From contig NZ_QEKH01000026.1 of NCBI RefSeq assembly GCF_003096415.1, positions 1-64,000 on the forward strand: 64,000 bases of DNA. Direction: 5' to 3'. This DNA comes from Victivallis vadensis. Lineage in GTDB: Bacteria; Verrucomicrobiota; Lentisphaeria; Victivallales; Victivallaceae. This document shows positions 61,081 through 64,000 of this stretch, piece after piece (the first letter of the stretch is position 1; each line of letters opens with the position of its first letter). The notes beneath the pieces were generated by a model, which searched no databases, was not told the origin of the DNA, and was given only the letters and a program-made list of their open reading frames with translations. The position numbers and the translations under genes were made by a program.

Positions 61081-63204
61081 TCAATAGATGAAAAGGAGTT
61101 CGCGGTACTTCGGCAGCGGCCACAATTCGTCGTCCACCACCTTTTCCAGCCGGTCCACCAGCTTGCGCAGCTCCGCCTGTCTTGCCCGGATCAGCTCCGG
61201 GTCTCCCGTCGGCAACACCTCTTCCAACGCCGCTTCCGCTTTCGTCAGCTCCCCGTACAGCGAACCGGCCACTTCCAGCTCCGCATCCAATGCCGGAACC
61301 GTCGCCGCTCCGGCGGCGGCCCCGATCTGTTTCAGGTGCCTGACCACCGCCGGGTTGATCACGGTCCGCGCCATGATCAGCGCCAGTTCGCCCTCGATCC
61401 GGCTGCGCGTCTTGAAATCCTCGTAGTAAACCTCATAGCGCGACCTCAGCTCCGCCTCCGTGAACACGCCGTACTTGCGGAACATCGCCACGCTCTCCGG
61501 CTTCAGGATCGTCTTGAGCGCCTCCGGCACCGAACGCAGGATCGGCAGCCCCCGCCGCTCCGCCTCCGCCACCCAGTCGGTGCAGTAGTTGTCGCCGTTG
61601 AAGATGATCCGCCGGTGCGCCTTCAACACCCGCTTCAGCAATGCCTGCAATGCGTCGCTGAACTTCTCCTCCGGCACCTGCTCCAACTCGGAAAGAATCT
61701 CGTCGAGCGATTCCGCCACGATCGTATTCAGGATCACATTCGGTCCCGAACAGGACTGGCTCGAACCCGGCGAACGGAATTCAAACTTATTGCCGGTATA
61801 CGCGAACGGGCTGGTGCGGTTCCGGTCGGTCGCGTCCTGCGGCAGCGGCGGCAGCGTATCCACGCAGATCTGCATCGCGTGCCCCTTTTTCGCCGGACCG
61901 GCCGAACCGGATTCCAGTTCGTCGATCACCGCCGTCAGCTGATCGCCCAGATAGATCGAAATGATCGGCGGCGGCGCTTCATTCGCGCCCAGCCGGTAAC
62001 TGTTGCCGGAATTCGCGGTCGCCATGCGCAGCAGCTCGCCGTGCCGGTCGATCGCCTGGATCACCGCCGCGATCGTGGTCAGGAACATCGCGTTGCGCAG
62101 CGGATCCTTGCCCGGATTCAGCAGATTGATCTTATTCGTGCCGAACGACCAGTTGTTGTGCTTGCCCGAGCCGTTGACTCCGTCGAACGGCTTCTCGTGC
62201 ATCAGGCAGACGAAACCGTGCCGATCGGCGGTTTCGCGCAACACATCCATCACCAGCATGTTATGGTCGCAGGCGAGATTCAGCTCCTCGAACACCGACG
62301 CGATTTCAAACTGCGCCGGAGCCGCCTCGTTGTGGCGGGTCTTGGCCGGAATCCCCAGCCGCCACAGCGTCTGGTCCACCTCGGTCATAAACGCCAGCAC
62401 CCGCGGCTTGATCGCGCCGTAGTAGTGGTCGTCGAGCTGCTGGTGTTTCGGAGGCGGCGCACCGAACAGCGTGCGCCCGGTCTGGATCAGGTCGGGACGG
62501 CAGGTGTAGAGCCGCCGGTCCACCAGAAAATACTCCTGCTCGGCCCCGAGCGTGACCTCCGGCGTACCGCCGTCTTCGACGCCGAACACCTTCAGCAGCC
62601 GTTCGATCTGTTCCGACAGCGCCTTGATCGAACGCAGCAGCGGCGTCTTTTTGTCCAGCGCCTCGCCGGTATAACTGCAGAACGCGGTCGGGATGCAGAG
62701 CGTCGCGCCGAATTTATTCTTCTTGATGAAAGCCGGGCTGGTCGGATCCCACGCGGTATAGCCGCGCGCCTCGAAGGTCGAACGCAGCCCGCCCGACGGG
62801 AAACTCGACGCGTCGGATTCGCCCACCACCAGATTCTTGCCGGAAAATTTCAGAATCGCCCCTTCGCCTTCCGGCTCCAGAAACGCGTCGTGCTTTTCGG
62901 CGGTTCCGCCGGTCAGCGGCTGGAACCAGTGGGTGTAATGGGTCGCGCCCTTCGCGATCGCCCACTCCTTCATCGCGTGGGCGACGTCCCCGGCGATCGC
63001 GGCGTCCAGCGGCGCGCGTTCCCGGACGGTTTTCAACAGCTTCTCATAGACCGCGCTCGGCAGGAACTCCTTCATGGACGCCAGGTTGAACACATCTTCG
63101 CCGTAGCTTTCCTCGGGGCGCTCCGCCGCCTGGAAATTCACCCGGCACGGTTCGGGGTCGGCTGCAATGTCCCTGATCGCCCAACGTCTGGATTCGCTGC
63201 TCAT
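61081..63204 (-). CDS. glnN: Type III glutamine synthetase (GlnN)
   Basis: This 707-residue enzyme is the large GSIII form that makes glutamine from glutamate and ammonia with ATP. GSIII markers are GGTAEKHDAF, LGAEQEYFLVDRR, KTRHNEAAPAQFE and NGSGKHNNWSFGTN. It would be cytosolic and hexamer- or dodecamer-forming. A good promoter precedes it. Together with the NifA-type regulator in the window it suggests nitrogen-responsive control, though they are 53 kb apart. Confidence 0.97.
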   Translation of the reverse strand: MSSESRRWAIRDIAADPEPCRVNFQAAERPEESYGEDVFNLASMKEFLPSAVYEKLLKTVRERAPLDAAIAGDVAHAMKEWAIAKGATHYTHWFQPLTGGTAEKHDAFLEPEGEGAILKFSGKNLVVGESDASSFPSGGLRSTFEARGYTAWDPTSPAFIKKNKFGATLCIPTAFCSYTGEALDKKTPLLRSIKALSEQIERLLKVFGVEDGGTPEVTLGAEQEYFLVDRRLYTCRPDLIQTGRTLFGAPPPKHQQLDDHYYGAIKPRVLAFMTEVDQTLWRLGIPAKTRHNEAAPAQFEIASVFEELNLACDHNMLVMDVLRETADRHGFVCLMHEKPFDGVNGSGKHNNWSFGTNKINLLNPGKDPLRNAMFLTTIAAVIQAIDRHGELLRMATANSGNSYRLGANEAPPPIISIYLGDQLTAVIDELESGSAGPAKKGHAMQICVDTLPPLPQDATDRNRTSPFAYTGNKFEFRSPGSSQSCSGPNVILNTIVAESLDEILSELEQVPEEKFSDALQALLKRVLKAHRRIIFNGDNYCTDWVAEAERRGLPILRSVPEALKTILKPESVAMFRKYGVFTEAELRSRYEVYYEDFKTRSRIEGELALIMARTVINPAVVRHLKQIGAAAGAATVPALDAELEVAGSLYGELTKAEAALEEVLPTGDPELIRARQAELRKLVDRLEKVVDDELWPLPKYRELLFIY

Positions 63205-63249
63205 ATTCGGCTGTTCACTCCTGTATATTCAAAAATTGCACATCTTACA

Positions 63250-63278
63250 AATATACAGCCGTAACCGTTGAAAATCAA
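63250..63278 (-). promoter_or_regulatory. Promoter of glnN
   Basis: Minus strand: -35 TTGATT (63273-63278), 17-bp spacer, -10 TATATT (63250-63255). The ATG at 63204 is about 45 nt downstream, with AGGAG between. Confidence 0.65.
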
Positions 63279-63307
63279 GAAATACAGAAATTGTAACAAA
63301 GGAATTG

Positions 63308-64000
63308 TCACGCCTTTTCAAACACAATTCCCGCATAGTCGACCACCGTGCGGTAGTCGCCGCTGACCGCGCCCGAATCGGCCATCGCCGCCACGCGTCC
63401 CCGGACCGTCCTCTCCGGATCAAGCCGGTCCAGCATCGCCAGATAGATCGCGATCGGGTGCGCGCCGCAGATCGTCGCACCGGTACGCCCCAGAAACTTC
63501 ACGAATCCCGTCAGGTCCCGCGCCGCGATCAGCTCCGCCGCCTCGCGGTCCAGCCGGTTCAGTTCCGCCGGATCAGCACTCTCACCGAACGGCGTATAAC
63601 GGAATTTCCTGCCGTAATGGGTAAAGTCCGAACTGATCAGCCACAGCACATCGGGCGCATCCAGCTTCGCCAGCGCCGCTCCGAGGCTCTGCGCATCCTC
63701 CGCCGAAATCCCGCCCACCACCAGCGGCAGCACCACCGGCGCATCGAAAAAATATTGAATCAGCGGAAACTGCACTTCCAGCGAATGTTCGTTGATGTGG
63801 GCGTCATCGTTCACCATCACCAGCGGATTGCGTTCCGCCTCCAGCACATCGAGCAGATCCGTTGCGGTGGACAGGTCGCCGAACGGCGTCCGCCAGCTCG
63901 TGAAAGTGGCAGCAGCGATACCGCGAAAGCCGACGTAATGCGACGGCCCGAGCAGCACCACCTTCGAACAGCCGCAATGCCGCGCCGCCCGCAGCGTCTC
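63308..64000 (-). CDS. MEMO-family (AmmeMemoRadiSam B) protein, partial
   Basis: The frame is open to the window edge (at least 230 residues), so the true start is outside. VVLLGPSHYVGFRG, the DDAHINEHSLEVQFPLIQ segment and the ISSDFTHYG motif with a metal-binding-type His set identify a MEMO1/AmmB-like protein, a fold related to extradiol dioxygenases. These often accompany an AMMECR1-like protein and a radical SAM enzyme, which may lie beyond the edge. The function in bacteria is not established. Confidence 0.88.
   Translation of the reverse strand, partial: ETLRAARHCGCSKVVLLGPSHYVGFRGIAAATFTSWRTPFGDLSTATDLLDVLEAERNPLVMVNDDAHINEHSLEVQFPLIQYFFDAPVVLPLVVGGISAEDAQSLGAALAKLDAPDVLWLISSDFTHYGRKFRYTPFGESADPAELNRLDREAAELIAARDLTGFVKFLGRTGATICGAHPIAIYLAMLDRLDPERTVRGRVAAMADSGAVSGDYRTVVDYAGIVFEKA

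Overview
The window looks like chromosomal DNA of a free-living, glycan-degrading bacterium of the Planctomycetota-Verrucomicrobiota-Chlamydiota group, most likely a Victivallis-like member of the Lentisphaerota. This placement is an inference. It rests on high GC, pseudopilin genes with an [16 protein letters not shown] head next to large secreted glycoside hydrolases, several GH36/GH38/GH2-type enzymes with LacI and AraC regulators, a type III glutamine synthetase, and a strongly divergent FtsZ. No rRNA gene is present to settle it.

Layout. 1-5.3 kb: a minus-strand operon ruvC - compact TatD hydrolase - tcdA, then yebC, a MATE exporter and a 100-residue orphan. 5.4-8.6 kb: a class I/II aminotransferase and a NifA-type sigma-54 activator. 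Two inverted copies of a dispersed hairpin-rich repeat lie at about 2.3 and 6.8-7.0 kb. 8.7-17.8 kb: a glycan locus (pseudopilin, a 1769-residue multidomain enzyme, a GH36-like enzyme) with a LacI regulator behind a third repeat block. 17.9-21.6 kb: a small secreted protein, an EIIA-CBS protein and an ArsB/NhaD-type transporter, then a conserved hypothetical. 21.7-25.9 kb: rpe-gcvT with two small membrane proteins, tRNA-Cys, a MntA/HepT module, a long structured RNA-like element and a nuclease-like lipoprotein. 26-27.7 kb: a second GH36 enzyme.

27.9-47.9 kb is one uninterrupted minus-strand information-processing block. In transcription order it is tRNA-Leu, tRNA-Thr, tuf, rpmG, tRNA-Trp, secE, nusG, rplK, rplA, rplJ, rplL, rpoB, rpoC, rpsL, rpsG, fusA, rpsJ, rplC, rplD, rplW, rplB, rpsS. 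It stops at a strong terminator after rpsS, so the usual rest of the S10 cluster is not here. 48-50.5 kb: ftsA-ftsZ. 50.8-60.1 kb: a second glycan locus (AraC regulator, GH38-like mannosidase, pseudopilin with an internal insertion, 1559-residue GH2-like enzyme). 60.1-64 kb: YdjM-like and small membrane proteins, glutamine synthetase III, and a partial MEMO-family gene running off the edge.

The most interesting points are: (1) three tandem hairpins with a shared 12-nt loop and differing stems between rplL and rpoB; (2) a pseudopilin gene split by a 396-bp in-frame insertion bounded by two FTLIELLV-coding segments that differ only at silent sites; (3) pseudopilin genes embedded in both glycan-degradation operons; (4) an FtsZ whose catalytic loop carries Asn and Ala in place of the conserved Asp and Asn; (5) a long imperfect-hairpin RNA candidate behind hepT; (6) a dispersed repeat family whose stems show compensatory changes between copies.
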